Source: Clostridiales bacterium (GTDB taxonomy: Bacteria; Bacillota; Clostridia; Christensenellales; Aristaeellaceae). From it: a stretch of 64,000 nt of DNA. Position numbers and translations under genes: made by a program. The stretch spans positions 1 through 64,000 of the forward strand of contig JALFVL010000030.1 in assembly GCA_022787165.1 (NCBI GenBank), written 5' to 3'. The notes under the pieces are model-generated. The model was not told the DNA's origin. It saw nothing but the letters and a program-made list of their open reading frames with translations, and searched no databases. Shown in pieces: positions 40,076 to 49,247 of the stretch (its first letter is position 1; the number at the start of each line of letters is the position of its first letter).

Positions 40076-41018
40076 AGGCATTTCCATATCCGTAATCGTG
40101 CCAGTCTATAATACTGAAAAGTATCTGGATGCATGTGTTGCCAGCATTGTCAGTCAGACGCATTCTGTACTTCAGATCATCCTGGTGGATGACGGCTCTT
40201 GTGACAGCAGCGGCAAGATTTGTGATGCCTGGGCGAATAAAGACAGCAGAATTCAGGTCATTCATCAGGAAAATGCCGGTGTCAGTGCTGCCAGAAATGC
40301 GGGACTGCAGGCAGCATCTGGCGAATTGATCTCCTTTGTGGATTCGGATGATGTGCTTCCCTTGGATGCTTACGAGCAGATGCTCAATAGCATGAAAGAA
40401 AAAGACCTGACTATGGGCAGAATGTCGCTCATGGAAGAAGACGGCACTGTGATTGCGCAAGAACAGCCGTTTCCCTCTGGCCAGTTTTCTATTGACGACT
40501 TTATCAAGGAGCTTTTCCAGGAAAGACGGTACTGCTATCTTGGTTTCCTCTGGGACAAATTGCTGAAAAGAACCATTATCCAAAACCAGGATATCAGGTT
40601 TGATCCAAGGATCAGGCTGAATGAAGACCGGCTGTTCTTACTGGAATACTTGCTTCATTGCAGCAGCATTTCCTTTTGTGATGCGGTGGTGTATTTCTAC
40701 CGGCAGCGCACGGCAGGCGTGATTACATCGACGCGGAGAAACCAGACAGTGACTGACAGCGAGATGACGGTTATCGATTCCTTTCGCAAAATGGCTGTCA
40801 TCGCAAAAACATATTCTGAGGAGTTATACTATATTGTTGCGCGCAAGTCCTTTGAGAGCGCACTGGACTTATGCAGCCGGGTAGCCCGGGAGGATGTAAG
40901 AAAAATCAGACAGATCCGGCAATTTAAAAGGGAGAATACACGGATTTGTTTGAATGACCCCAATATAGGAATCTGCGAGAAGATCAAAATTGTGGGGCAT
41001 TGTATTCTTGAACGCTGA
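40068..41018 (+). CDS. Glycosyltransferase family 2
   Basis: 316 residues; the ATG overlaps the preceding stop and follows GGGAGTCGG at a distance. It has ISVIVPVYNTEKYLDACVASI, VDDGSCDSSG (about 40) and VDSDDVLPL (about 91). FLWDKLLKRTII and NEDRLFLLEYLL are acceptor-side landmarks. Its sequence is close to the GT2 gene at 41039 in the first 100 residues. Confidence 0.87.
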   Translation: MHEGISISVIVPVYNTEKYLDACVASIVSQTHSVLQIILVDDGSCDSSGKICDAWANKDSRIQVIHQENAGVSAARNAGLQAASGELISFVDSDDVLPLDAYEQMLNSMKEKDLTMGRMSLMEEDGTVIAQEQPFPSGQFSIDDFIKELFQERRYCYLGFLWDKLLKRTIIQNQDIRFDPRIRLNEDRLFLLEYLLHCSSISFCDAVVYFYRQRTAGVITSTRRNQTVTDSEMTVIDSFRKMAVIAKTYSEELYYIVARKSFESALDLCSRVAREDVRKIRQIRQFKRENTRICLNDPNIGICEKIKIVGHCILER

Positions 41019-41038
41019 TACCCCAGGAGAGGAAGCAT

Positions 41039-42004
41039 ATGGACGCACTGATTTCTGTCATCGTGCCGGTATACAAGGTAGAAAAATACTTGAATCGCTG
41101 CGTGGAAAGCATTGCGGCACAGAGCTACCGGAATCTTGAAATCATTCTTGTCGATGACGGCTCGCCGGATCAATGCGGGGACATGTGCGATTCGTGGGCA
41201 AGGAAAGATGCGCGGATCCGGGTCATACATAAAAAGAACGGCGGCCTTTCAGATGCCAGAAATGCTGGAATCAGCGCGGCAAGTGGTGAATACATCGTCT
41301 TTGTGGACAGCGATGATTACATTGCGCAGGAGATGATCGAACGGCTTTATGGGGCCGTGCGATCCAATCAGACAAAGCTCGCCCTTTGCAATGTTCTCTG
41401 TGTCGATGAGGACGGATTGCCGACGGGGGAATCGGATGGTTCGCCGATTCGGGACGAATGCCTGACCGCAGAGCAGATTTTACCGCGCTTTTATCAGGCG
41501 GGAGGACCACTCTATATTGTGGCATGGAACAAGCTGTATCACCGCAGCCTTTTGAGCAAAGAGACCTTTCCTGTTGGGAAATGGCATGAGGACGAGTTTA
41601 TCGCCGCACAACTGTTCTGGAAGGCGGGACGTGTTGCTTGCATTGACTATATGGGTTATCATTATGTAATGCGGCGCGCCGGAAGCATTATGAGCGCACA
41701 AGAGGATGTGCGGCATCTGGATGCGCTGGAGGCACTGTTGATTCGTTATCGGTTTTATCAGGAAATCGGGCAGAACGAATTGCTCCACGAGACCAGGGCG
41801 CGTGTATTGAAGGCTTTGGAAGATTATTACAGCGGCGATTCCGGAGGAGACTCGGGCTATGACGCCAGAATGGAGCAAATTCGACAGGGCTACAACAGCC
41901 TGACTGGGCTTCCGATGAAAGAATGGCTTAAGTGGAAGGTCTTTCAGGTCAGCCCCCGATTGGAGCGAAAGCTGTTGCGCTTGTTCAAGCCGAAGATGGT
42001 ATAG
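41039..42004 (+). CDS. Glycosyltransferase family 2
   Basis: 321 residues; the ATG follows AGGAGAGGAAG. The core shows ISVIVPVYKVEKYLNRCVESI, VDDGSPDQCG (about 38) and VDSDDYIAQEM (about 89). AWNKLYHRSLL and WHEDEFIAAQLFWKAGR are acceptor-side features. It is the last gene before the ABC exporter, where base composition turns GC-rich again. Confidence 0.87.
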   Translation: MDALISVIVPVYKVEKYLNRCVESIAAQSYRNLEIILVDDGSPDQCGDMCDSWARKDARIRVIHKKNGGLSDARNAGISAASGEYIVFVDSDDYIAQEMIERLYGAVRSNQTKLALCNVLCVDEDGLPTGESDGSPIRDECLTAEQILPRFYQAGGPLYIVAWNKLYHRSLLSKETFPVGKWHEDEFIAAQLFWKAGRVACIDYMGYHYVMRRAGSIMSAQEDVRHLDALEALLIRYRFYQEIGQNELLHETRARVLKALEDYYSGDSGGDSGYDARMEQIRQGYNSLTGLPMKEWLKWKVFQVSPRLERKLLRLFKPKMV

Positions 42005-42044
42005 CATTTCTTTGAATAATACCCGTGAAAGTCGAGGAAAATGA

Positions 42045-42902
42045 ATGAAAAGTAATGAAGCTGTATCATATCATACCCATATTGCATCGAAGCACCGCTG
42101 GTTCGACCTGAACCTGAAGGAGGTCTGGAGATACCGCGATCTGATCGTCCTGTTCACCCGGCGCTCCTTTGTGCTCACCTACAAGCAAACGGTGCTGGGG
42201 CCGGTGTGGATTTTCCTCAATCCGCTCATCAGCAGCATCATTTATGCGTTTGTTTTCGGCGGTATCGCGGGCATTGAGACAGACGGCGTGCCGCAGCTGC
42301 TGTTCTATCTGTGCTCCAACGCCATCTGGATCTTCTTCTCCTCCTGCGTGACGAAGAATGCGCAGACCTTCACGGCCAACGCGGGCGTGTTCGGCAAGGT
42401 CTATTTCCCGCGCCTGACCACGCCGATTTCCAACGTGCTGGCCTCCATCATCCAGTTCGGCGTGCAGATGATCCTCGTGCTGCTCTTTCTGGCTTACTAC
42501 CTGGCGAAGGGCGCGGTCTCGCCCAACTGGTGGGCCTGGCTGCTCATTCCCGTGGCACTGGTGCATCTGGGCGTGATGGGCCTGGGATTTGGCATCATCA
42601 TCTCGAGCCTGACGACCAAGTACCGCGATCTGGCAATCCTGGTCAACTTCGGCGTGCAGCTGTGGATGTACGCAACGCCGATCGTCTACCCGCTCTCTCA
42701 ACTGGGCGACGGCCTGATGAAGACGATCCTGCTGATCAATCCCGTCACCGCGCCGGTGGAGCTGATTCGCTATGCCGTGCTCGGACGGGGAACGATTGTG
42801 CCGGCATACCTCGCGCTCTCGTGGGCGATCACGGCGCTGGTGGCGGTCTTCGGCGTGATGCTCTTTAACCATGTGGAAAAGACGTTCATGGATACGGTCT
42901 GA
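42045..42902 (+). CDS. wzm: Polysaccharide ABC exporter permease (Wzm/TagG-like)
   Basis: Membrane half of an ABC-2 exporter that moves a lipid-linked glycan across the membrane. The 285-residue product has six predicted helices, the N-terminal amphipathic WFDLNLKEVWRYRDLIVLFTRR and FVLTYKQTVLGPVWIFLNP, both diagnostic of Wzm/TagG, and YATPIVYPLSQ near residue 208. The ATG at 42045 follows GAGGAAA. The symbol is by similarity; the substrate might be a wall teichoic acid instead of a capsule. The ATPase gene begins eight bases after its stop. Confidence 0.88.
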   Translation: MKSNEAVSYHTHIASKHRWFDLNLKEVWRYRDLIVLFTRRSFVLTYKQTVLGPVWIFLNPLISSIIYAFVFGGIAGIETDGVPQLLFYLCSNAIWIFFSSCVTKNAQTFTANAGVFGKVYFPRLTTPISNVLASIIQFGVQMILVLLFLAYYLAKGAVSPNWWAWLLIPVALVHLGVMGLGFGIIISSLTTKYRDLAILVNFGVQLWMYATPIVYPLSQLGDGLMKTILLINPVTAPVELIRYAVLGRGTIVPAYLALSWAITALVAVFGVMLFNHVEKTFMDTV

Positions 42903-42910
42903 GGAGGCGG

Positions 42911-44209
42911 ATGGACATGCAGAATGCAAACAGGGAAGTGGCCATTCGGCTCTCCGGCGTCAAGAAGATGTACAAGCTCGGCCAGATCGGCGGCGGCACG
43001 CTGCAGGGCGATCTGCAGAGCTGGTGGGCGCGCGTGCGCGGCAAGGAGGACCCGAACACCAAGATCGGCACGGACCAGCGGCTCGTCGGCCAGACGTTCA
43101 TGGCGCTCAACGGCATCGATCTGACGGTGTACAAGGGTGAGGCGCTGGGCATCATCGGCGGCAACGGCGCAGGCAAGAGCACGATGCTCAAGCTGCTTTC
43201 CCGCGTGACCGCGCCGACCGAGGGCGAGATCGACATCTATGGACGAATCGCGTCCATGCTGGAGGTCGGCACGGGCTTCAACGGCGAGATGACAGGCCGC
43301 GAGAACGTCTACCTCAACGGCGCGATCCTGGGCATGACGAAGGCCGAGATCGACGCGAAGATGGAGCAGATCATCGAGTTTTCCGAGGTGCGCGAGTTCA
43401 TCGACACGCCGGTCAAGCGCTATTCCTCCGGCATGTACGTCAAGCTGGCCTTCTCCGTCGCCGCCCATCTGGACAGCGAGATCATGATCATGGACGAGGT
43501 GCTCGCCGTGGGCGACATGGCGTTCCAGAAGAAATGCCTGGACAAGATGCGCGACGCCGCCAAGCAGGAGGGCAGGACGGTTCTCTACGTCTCCCACAAC
43601 ATGAATACCATCCGCCAGCTCTGCGACCGGTGCGTCGTGCTCGATAAGGGGAAGATTATTTTCAGTGGTGAAGTAGAAGCTGCAATTGCTACATATATGA
43701 ATAACAAAAGTAATGATTGTGTCAGCCTTGATTATCAGCAATACCCAAAGCCTGCATGGCTTATGAGCGAAAAAGTGAAGTTGAAGAAAGTGGAGTATTT
43801 GGGAAAGGACACAAACTGCTTCAGAGCAAATGAGGTCATGACACTGCGTATGCAGTGGCTGAATCTTTCGGATGTAACGGATGTATGCCTTCGAATAGAA
43901 ATTGTCTCCATGGAAGGAAGTGCTTTGGGCACCTACACTGTCTATCAATTATATTCGGGACAGAAAGATGATATTACGGACGCTATTTTTGAATTGGACA
44001 TCTCGGCATTCATGGACTCTATGTATAAGATGCGATATACATTCTTCTATAAGAATAGTACAGGTGGTAATCAGGACATTGGTCATGCAGAAGGGCTGTG
44101 TTTCGAAAAGAACACTGATGATGCAGGCGTGAAACTACAATGGAACGTAAACAACTGGGGACACATCCATTTGCCGACTCCAAAAGTTATGTCTGTACAA
44201 GAGCGTTGA
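42911..44209 (+). CDS. wzt: Polysaccharide ABC exporter ATPase (Wzt-like) with C-terminal glycan-recognition domain
   Basis: 432 residues. The N-terminal ATPase (about residues 1-246) has Walker A GGNGAGKST, signature RYSSGMYVKLAFSVA, Walker B EIMIMDEVLAVGD and the H-loop VSHNM. A C-terminal beta-sandwich of about 180 residues follows, as in Wzt proteins that recognise the modified end of their O-polysaccharide. Base composition breaks at this boundary: 39 of 60 bases are G/C at 43261-43320 and 19 of 60 at 43681-43740. The first half matches the resident exporter permease and the second half matches the AT-rich genes downstream, so this looks like a hybrid gene. Confidence 0.9.
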   Translation: MDMQNANREVAIRLSGVKKMYKLGQIGGGTLQGDLQSWWARVRGKEDPNTKIGTDQRLVGQTFMALNGIDLTVYKGEALGIIGGNGAGKSTMLKLLSRVTAPTEGEIDIYGRIASMLEVGTGFNGEMTGRENVYLNGAILGMTKAEIDAKMEQIIEFSEVREFIDTPVKRYSSGMYVKLAFSVAAHLDSEIMIMDEVLAVGDMAFQKKCLDKMRDAAKQEGRTVLYVSHNMNTIRQLCDRCVVLDKGKIIFSGEVEAAIATYMNNKSNDCVSLDYQQYPKPAWLMSEKVKLKKVEYLGKDTNCFRANEVMTLRMQWLNLSDVTDVCLRIEIVSMEGSALGTYTVYQLYSGQKDDITDAIFELDISAFMDSMYKMRYTFFYKNSTGGNQDIGHAEGLCFEKNTDDAGVKLQWNVNNWGHIHLPTPKVMSVQER

Positions 44210-44230
44210 AATAAGGTGTTAGGAGGGAAT

Positions 44231-45217
44231 ATGCCAACAATCAGTGTCATTGTCCCCGTGTACAAAGTCGAGCTATATCTCCGCCGGTGCATAGACAGCA
44301 TTCTGGGGCAAACCTTTACTGATTTTGAACTGATCCTGGTGGACGACGGCAGCCCGGACAACTGCGGAGCGATCTGCGATGAGTATGCGCAGAAGGATTT
44401 GCGGGTGCATGTCATTCATCAGGAGAATAGGGGAGTGTCTGCTGCCCGGAACGCGGGTATCGACTGGGCGTTTGCGCACAGCGACAGCGAGTGGATCAGC
44501 TTTGTGGACAGTGACGATTGGGTGCATCCGAAAATGCTGGAATGCTTGATGAATGCGACGATGGAGCATAATGTCATGCTAAGTGTTTGTGGATATGTAG
44601 AAACTGATGGAGAGGTACCAGAAATACAGGCAGCACAGTTAGATGCACAGACGTGGTTTCCGGAAAACTTTTTTATTCTAAAAAATGGAAATGCAATCAT
44701 TCCTTGGGGGAAACTATATAAAAAACGACTATTTGAAAAGCAGCGTTTTCCCGAAGGTAGAATTCATGAAGATGAATTTGCCACCTATAAAGTGTTATTT
44801 GCGTGCAGGAGCATTGCGGCAATTTCTGCACCGCTGTACTATTATTTCAAAAATTCTGATAGCATTACAAAATCGGGTTGGACGCCCAAACGGTTTGATA
44901 AACTAGATGCTTTAGACGAACAGGCTGACTTCTTTAGGATGAATGGCTTTAAACATGCCTATGATATGATTGCTCATTGGCATATTGCAATCTTAATACG
45001 CGAACGCGAAAATGTGCGGAATTCTGCACTTGGGATAACTGAGAAAATACATTTGAATTGGCAATTATATAAGAATCTTAAAAGTACCTTACAGAAAAGG
45101 CACGATCATTCGCTTTATATACATGCTCTGAGTGTATTTTTGAAAACAACGTATGTTTATCATATTTGTTGCGCTGTTATAACAAGGGCAAAGAAGCTTA
45201 GAAAAATGATTCCATAG
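44231..45217 (+). CDS. Glycosyltransferase family 2
   Basis: 328 residues; ATG 44231 directly follows AGGAGGGAAT, and the in-frame GTG at 44216 is less likely. It has ISVIVPVYKVELYLRRCIDSIL, VDDGSPDNCG and the metal site VDSDDWVHPKM (about 95). IPWGKLYKKRLFEK and IHEDEFATYKVLF are acceptor-side features. The 5' half is moderate in GC and the 3' half AT-rich. Confidence 0.87.
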   Translation: MPTISVIVPVYKVELYLRRCIDSILGQTFTDFELILVDDGSPDNCGAICDEYAQKDLRVHVIHQENRGVSAARNAGIDWAFAHSDSEWISFVDSDDWVHPKMLECLMNATMEHNVMLSVCGYVETDGEVPEIQAAQLDAQTWFPENFFILKNGNAIIPWGKLYKKRLFEKQRFPEGRIHEDEFATYKVLFACRSIAAISAPLYYYFKNSDSITKSGWTPKRFDKLDALDEQADFFRMNGFKHAYDMIAHWHIAILIRERENVRNSALGITEKIHLNWQLYKNLKSTLQKRHDHSLYIHALSVFLKTTYVYHICCAVITRAKKLRKMIP

Positions 45218-45314
45218 AGTATCTTTGATTACATCAATTATAATGTAGTATTTGTTTCCTGAAAATTCATTTAGGATCATAGATAAACACTTTTTGATTA
45301 TGGAGGTTATTGTT

Positions 45315-45401
45315 TTGCCGCAAATCAGTGTAATGCTATTGGGTATTCAAGTCAAAAGTGAATTGCTATTTCTCCCAATAACGGTGAAGAATTGTGGGTA
45401 A
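45315..45401 (+). pseudogene. Possible remnant of a GT2 gene start
   Basis: A GGAGG site at 45302 is followed by TTG and a frame beginning MPQISVM, close to the MPTISVI start of the gene at 44231. It then departs from the family and stops after 28 codons. It may be what is left of a GT2 gene removed by recombination. The rest of 45218-45401 is AT-rich and shows nothing else. Confidence 0.3.
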
Positions 45402-45413
45402 TTGGAGTTTTTT

Positions 45414-46352
45414 ATGCGTAATTCAAAATTTAAAAAACTATTAGTTGGAATATATGAAAAACTGTTTGACCTAAGAAGGACTTTGTATCGAGATACCCGT
45501 TATGCGGTCTTTGTACATAAAGATAGACTTCGTATTATGTCTGCGGCTGAAACAGTCAGATTCATAGAAAAACACAAATGCTCTATTGCTCGGTTTGGTG
45601 ATGGTGAATTCGACTTGATTAGAGGTTGTCGCAATTTAAAATTCCAAAGGTCTTCTCCTGAATTGGCTGAAGCCTTGATTGAAGTACTAGATAGTAAAGA
45701 TTCAAATCTATTGCTATGTATTCCGGGTGTATTCAATTCGATTCGTGGATCGAACTGGCATGCAGCAATGTTTTGGAGCCGATGGGCAATTGATGAAGAA
45801 AAACATCACCCCACCATAGACCTAATCCGAGAGCATCACAAAACAAAATACTTGTTTGGCGACGCTCAGATAACGCGCCCCTATATTGACTGGACTTCGT
45901 CCAAACGCGCTAAAAAAATCTTTCCTATGCTCAAACAACTCTGGAATGGAAAGGATATATTGATTGTAGAAGGAGAAAAGACCAGGTTAGGGGTAGGAAA
46001 TGATTTATTCTCAAACGCAAACTCTGTTAAGCGGATTTTAGGCCCGGCAACAGACGCATTCTTCTATTATAAGGATATTATGCGTGCGGTTTTGGATCGT
46101 CACAGCAATGAATTGGTCATTCTGGCATTGGGACCCACTGCGACCATTTTGGCATCAAAGCTTTCAGCAAACGGCATTCAGGCATTGGATTTGGGTCATA
46201 TTGATGTTGAGTATGAATGGTTCTTATCCGGGGCCAAGCAGAAGCAGTTAATCCCTGGTAAATTCCTCAATGAAGTTGTTGGTGGCGAGAATCCTTGCGA
46301 TTGCTTGGATGAACGGTACTTGGAACAGATTATCGCTCGGATAGGGTGTTAA
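45414..46352 (+). CDS. GT-D fold glycosyltransferase (DUF1792 / SP_1767 family)
   Basis: 312 residues; ATG 45414 follows GGAG, and an in-frame TTG at 45402 is possible. The conserved start of the domain, SIARFGDGEFDLIRG (about residues 60-74), contains the D-G-E metal motif of GT-D enzymes. LGPTATILASKL and ALDLGHIDVEYEW near the C-terminus are also diagnostic. Known members add glucose or other hexoses to glycoprotein or capsule acceptors in streptococci. The DNA is very AT-rich (14 G/C of 60 at 45421-45480). Confidence 0.85.
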   Translation: MRNSKFKKLLVGIYEKLFDLRRTLYRDTRYAVFVHKDRLRIMSAAETVRFIEKHKCSIARFGDGEFDLIRGCRNLKFQRSSPELAEALIEVLDSKDSNLLLCIPGVFNSIRGSNWHAAMFWSRWAIDEEKHHPTIDLIREHHKTKYLFGDAQITRPYIDWTSSKRAKKIFPMLKQLWNGKDILIVEGEKTRLGVGNDLFSNANSVKRILGPATDAFFYYKDIMRAVLDRHSNELVILALGPTATILASKLSANGIQALDLGHIDVEYEWFLSGAKQKQLIPGKFLNEVVGGENPCDCLDERYLEQIIARIGC

Positions 46353-46366
46353 TATCTTATTGTGCA

Positions 46367-47242
46367 ATGATGAATATATTGATTTCAGTTGACTCAAATT
46401 ACTTGGACAAAGCCCAGACGATGCTGTTCTCATTGCGTATGAGAACAAAAGAAGATGTTGTAGTATATCTCTTGGACTATAGGTTGAGCACAGAGGAAAA
46501 GAACCGACTCAGTCAGTATCTCGAAGAAAAGTGTCAAATGCAGCTTGCTGTCATTGACGTAAGGGAAACTGGTTTAGATAGTCTTCCAGTAGGTCGATAT
46601 AGCATAGAAATGTATTTTAGAATACTGGCCCAGTTTCTACTTCCAGATTCTCTTGACCGAGTTTTATGGCTGGATGCAGATATCGTTCTTCTCAAAAGCA
46701 TCTCGGAGTTCTACTATCAGAGTTTTGACGGCAACAAATATATTGTTTGTGCAGAATCTCAAGGTGAAGAGCGCTGGCTTAAAGATCAGAAAAGGATTCT
46801 CAATCTTCCCGAAGAGTACATTTACTTCAACTCAGGTGTAATGCTCATGAACCTTGAGTTGCTGCGTAAAAGTACGAATATGCATGACATTGTAGAGCAG
46901 TGCTTTTTTTTGCAAGATAAACTTCGTTGCCCAGATCAGGACATATTGAACTGTTTATACCAAGGACAGGTAAAGTACGCTGAACCAAAGAAATACAACT
47001 ATCAATTAACAACAACGACCCGCATTCCACATTCTGACCTTCATAGTATTGTGGTTTTACATTATTCCGGATATCGAAAACCGTGGAATTATTGGCAAAT
47101 TACAAATGCATCCAAGTATTATTGGAAGATTCGGTGTCAACAAGGCGAGGCAACATCTGCACTTAAAGCGTATATTTTAAAATGTTGGGAAATAGTTGTG
47201 AATTATTGGCGCGAATTAAAGAATAGCTGTTTGAATAGATAA
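46367..47242 (+). CDS. Glycosyltransferase family 8
   Basis: Starts at one of two adjacent ATG codons (46367, 46370); no clear ribosome-binding site is seen, and an in-frame GTG at 46346 is possible. About 291 residues. It has MNILISVDSNYLDKAQTMLFSL, the donor-metal motif WLDADIVLLKSI (about residue 96), FNSGVMLMNLELLRKS (about 155), CPDQDILN, and the LHYSGYRKPWNYW C-terminal histidine motif. Retaining transferase using UDP-glucose or UDP-galactose in known relatives. Confidence 0.88.
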   Translation: MMNILISVDSNYLDKAQTMLFSLRMRTKEDVVVYLLDYRLSTEEKNRLSQYLEEKCQMQLAVIDVRETGLDSLPVGRYSIEMYFRILAQFLLPDSLDRVLWLDADIVLLKSISEFYYQSFDGNKYIVCAESQGEERWLKDQKRILNLPEEYIYFNSGVMLMNLELLRKSTNMHDIVEQCFFLQDKLRCPDQDILNCLYQGQVKYAEPKKYNYQLTTTTRIPHSDLHSIVVLHYSGYRKPWNYWQITNASKYYWKIRCQQGEATSALKAYILKCWEIVVNYWRELKNSCLNR

Positions 47243-47339
47243 TTGATTTCCATGAATACAACGTTCGTTTGGAGGGCGGTTCTTATTCCTCAAACTATTG
47301 ACATTGTTCGCTAAATAATTCATCGGAGGTCTCCGCATC

Positions 47340-48458
47340 ATGAAAAACAAGCACCTGCGCAACTTATTTGTATGTAATTCTGTCTACCAGATCCTGGTGG
47401 CCATGTGGATCCAATATGCTTGCTGCGGCGATACACCTGCCGATATGATTGTTTCTGATCATATGAACGGAGGAGAAGCGCTATGTAAGCGGCTCCAAAA
47501 GTCCTCGATGTTTGAAAACGTCTATTATGTTAAAAATGTCGGCTTCGCAAAATTTCAGAAACGAATTCATCGTTTGGAACGCATTGAAGCCAGCTTGATG
47601 CCAAACAGGTTCCTCAAGCGCTTTGTTCACTTGGAGCATAGGTATTCTTCCATTTATCTTGCCAATGTTGATTATTTTTCACAGCTTTTGTTTGATGCAG
47701 CAGCCCATAAGAATCCGAAGGTCAAACTGTACATCTACGAGGACGGCCTTTTTACTTACAGCCGCTTGTATGAGAAGGATTATGCCGGCACCTATATTCC
47801 TGTGACACAGCCATTGAAGAAATTCCTTCATCGGCACATTTACCGCAAGCGAACAATTTATGGCCATGTGGCAGGCATGCTGCTGTTCAATCCGGATAAT
47901 CTGAACTGGACGCCCCCATTCCCTGTGCAGGCCCTTCTGAAAATTGATCGTACAGACGAACAGTTTCGGACACTATGCAACCTTGTGTTTGATTACAGTC
48001 AGTCTGTGGATCAGTACGACCGAAAGTATATCTTTATGGAGGAGTCTTTTTACGCAGAGGGAGCTGCCCTGAATGACCTGGAAGTGATTCAGCAGCTTGC
48101 ACAACGGGTTGGAAAAGATAACATCATGGTTAAAATTCATCCGCGTAACCCGGAAAACCGTTTTGCCTCTTTAGGATTCAAGACGAACAAGAATACGAGC
48201 ATTCCATGGGAAGTGATTCTCATGAATCTGGGAGATATTTCTGACAAGAAACTGATCACGGTCAGTTCATCGAGTGTGCTCAATCCGATCCTGATTTTCG
48301 GATTACCGGTAAAGGCCTACTCGATCTACCACTGTGTAGACCATGAGCATTGCAATTCCCGTCTTCTTTCCGGAGAAATGTGGGAAATCGCACAGAAGAT
48401 GTTCCATAAATACAGCGATATGGTCACGATTTGTGATTCTATCGATGATATACCATAA
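47340..48458 (+). CDS. GT52-like (sialyltransferase-type) glycosyltransferase
   Basis: 372 residues; the ATG follows GGAGGT. The N-terminal LFVCNSVYQILVAMWIQ, the middle SSIYLANVDYFSQLLFDAAA and KLYIYEDGLFTYSRL, and the late VKIHPRNPENRF and SSSVLNPILIFG resemble GT52 and related bacterial sialyl- or polysialyltransferases. These use CMP-sugars, and a NeuA-like cytidylyltransferase gene lies directly downstream, which supports the call. The donor could be sialic acid or another CMP-activated acid such as a legionaminic-type sugar. Confidence 0.68.
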   Translation: MKNKHLRNLFVCNSVYQILVAMWIQYACCGDTPADMIVSDHMNGGEALCKRLQKSSMFENVYYVKNVGFAKFQKRIHRLERIEASLMPNRFLKRFVHLEHRYSSIYLANVDYFSQLLFDAAAHKNPKVKLYIYEDGLFTYSRLYEKDYAGTYIPVTQPLKKFLHRHIYRKRTIYGHVAGMLLFNPDNLNWTPPFPVQALLKIDRTDEQFRTLCNLVFDYSQSVDQYDRKYIFMEESFYAEGAALNDLEVIQQLAQRVGKDNIMVKIHPRNPENRFASLGFKTNKNTSIPWEVILMNLGDISDKKLITVSSSSVLNPILIFGLPVKAYSIYHCVDHEHCNSRLLSGEMWEIAQKMFHKYSDMVTICDSIDDIP

Positions 48459-48479
48459 TTATAAGGGAGTGAAAATGAT

Positions 48480-49139
48480 ATGAAGATTGTAGCAGTTGTT
48501 CCAATGAAACTGAATAATCGTCGTCTTCCACAGAAAAACACAAAGGCATTTACCAACGGAAAACCTTTGTGCTATTATATCTTGAACACTTTATTGAAGG
48601 TAGCGGAAATCGATGAGGTTTACACATATTGCAGCAATCCAGATATCCAAGGGTTTATTCCGGAAGGAGTTCGCTACCTGAAGCGAAGCGAATCTCTTGA
48701 TCAAGATACTACCAAAATGAACGAGGTGCTGCAATGCTTTGCAAAGGATGTTCCGGCAGATATTTATGTCATGACGCATACGACTTCCCCCTTTATCCGG
48801 GCTGAAAGCATCGAGAAGGGGCTCCTTGCTGTGAATTCGGGAGAATATGACTCGGCCTTTGCCGCCAAAAAACTCCAGGATTTTCTATGGAAGGATGGAG
48901 CACCCTATAATTATGCCCTGGATCAGATTCCACGCACGCAGGATCTGCCTGTTCTTTATGAGGAAACCAGCGGCTTCTATATTTATCGCAATGAAATTAT
49001 GACAAAGAAGAACCGGCGGATCGGTGATCGTCCGTTTATCGTTGAAGTGGGCGAAATTGAAAGCACGGATATTGATGAGGCAGAAGATTTTGCAATCGCA
49101 GATGCGATCTATAACCACTATTTTCAGTGCAAAATCTAA
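48480..49139 (+). CDS. NeuA-like CMP-sugar cytidylyltransferase
   Basis: 219 residues; the ATG follows AAGGGAGTG. It has the cytidylyltransferase opening VVPMKLNNRRLPQKNTKAF, in which the usual ARGGSK loop is replaced by KLNNRR, then THTTSPFIRAESIEKGL and IESTDIDEAEDFAIADAIY near the end. It would activate a nonulosonic acid with CTP for the preceding transferase. No neuB or neuC is present in the window, so the sugar must be made elsewhere in the genome or taken up. A CMP-Kdo-type function is a weaker alternative. Confidence 0.75.
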   Translation: MKIVAVVPMKLNNRRLPQKNTKAFTNGKPLCYYILNTLLKVAEIDEVYTYCSNPDIQGFIPEGVRYLKRSESLDQDTTKMNEVLQCFAKDVPADIYVMTHTTSPFIRAESIEKGLLAVNSGEYDSAFAAKKLQDFLWKDGAPYNYALDQIPRTQDLPVLYEETSGFYIYRNEIMTKKNRRIGDRPFIVEVGEIESTDIDEAEDFAIADAIYNHYFQCKI

Positions 49140-49247
49140 AGGCTGAATGGGATGATCGTGAATGGACAAATGAGGTACAACAATTCGTATCTGCTTCTAT
49201 CCAACAAGTGTGCTGTCATGGGATCATTGGAGCATGGAATCTGATCA

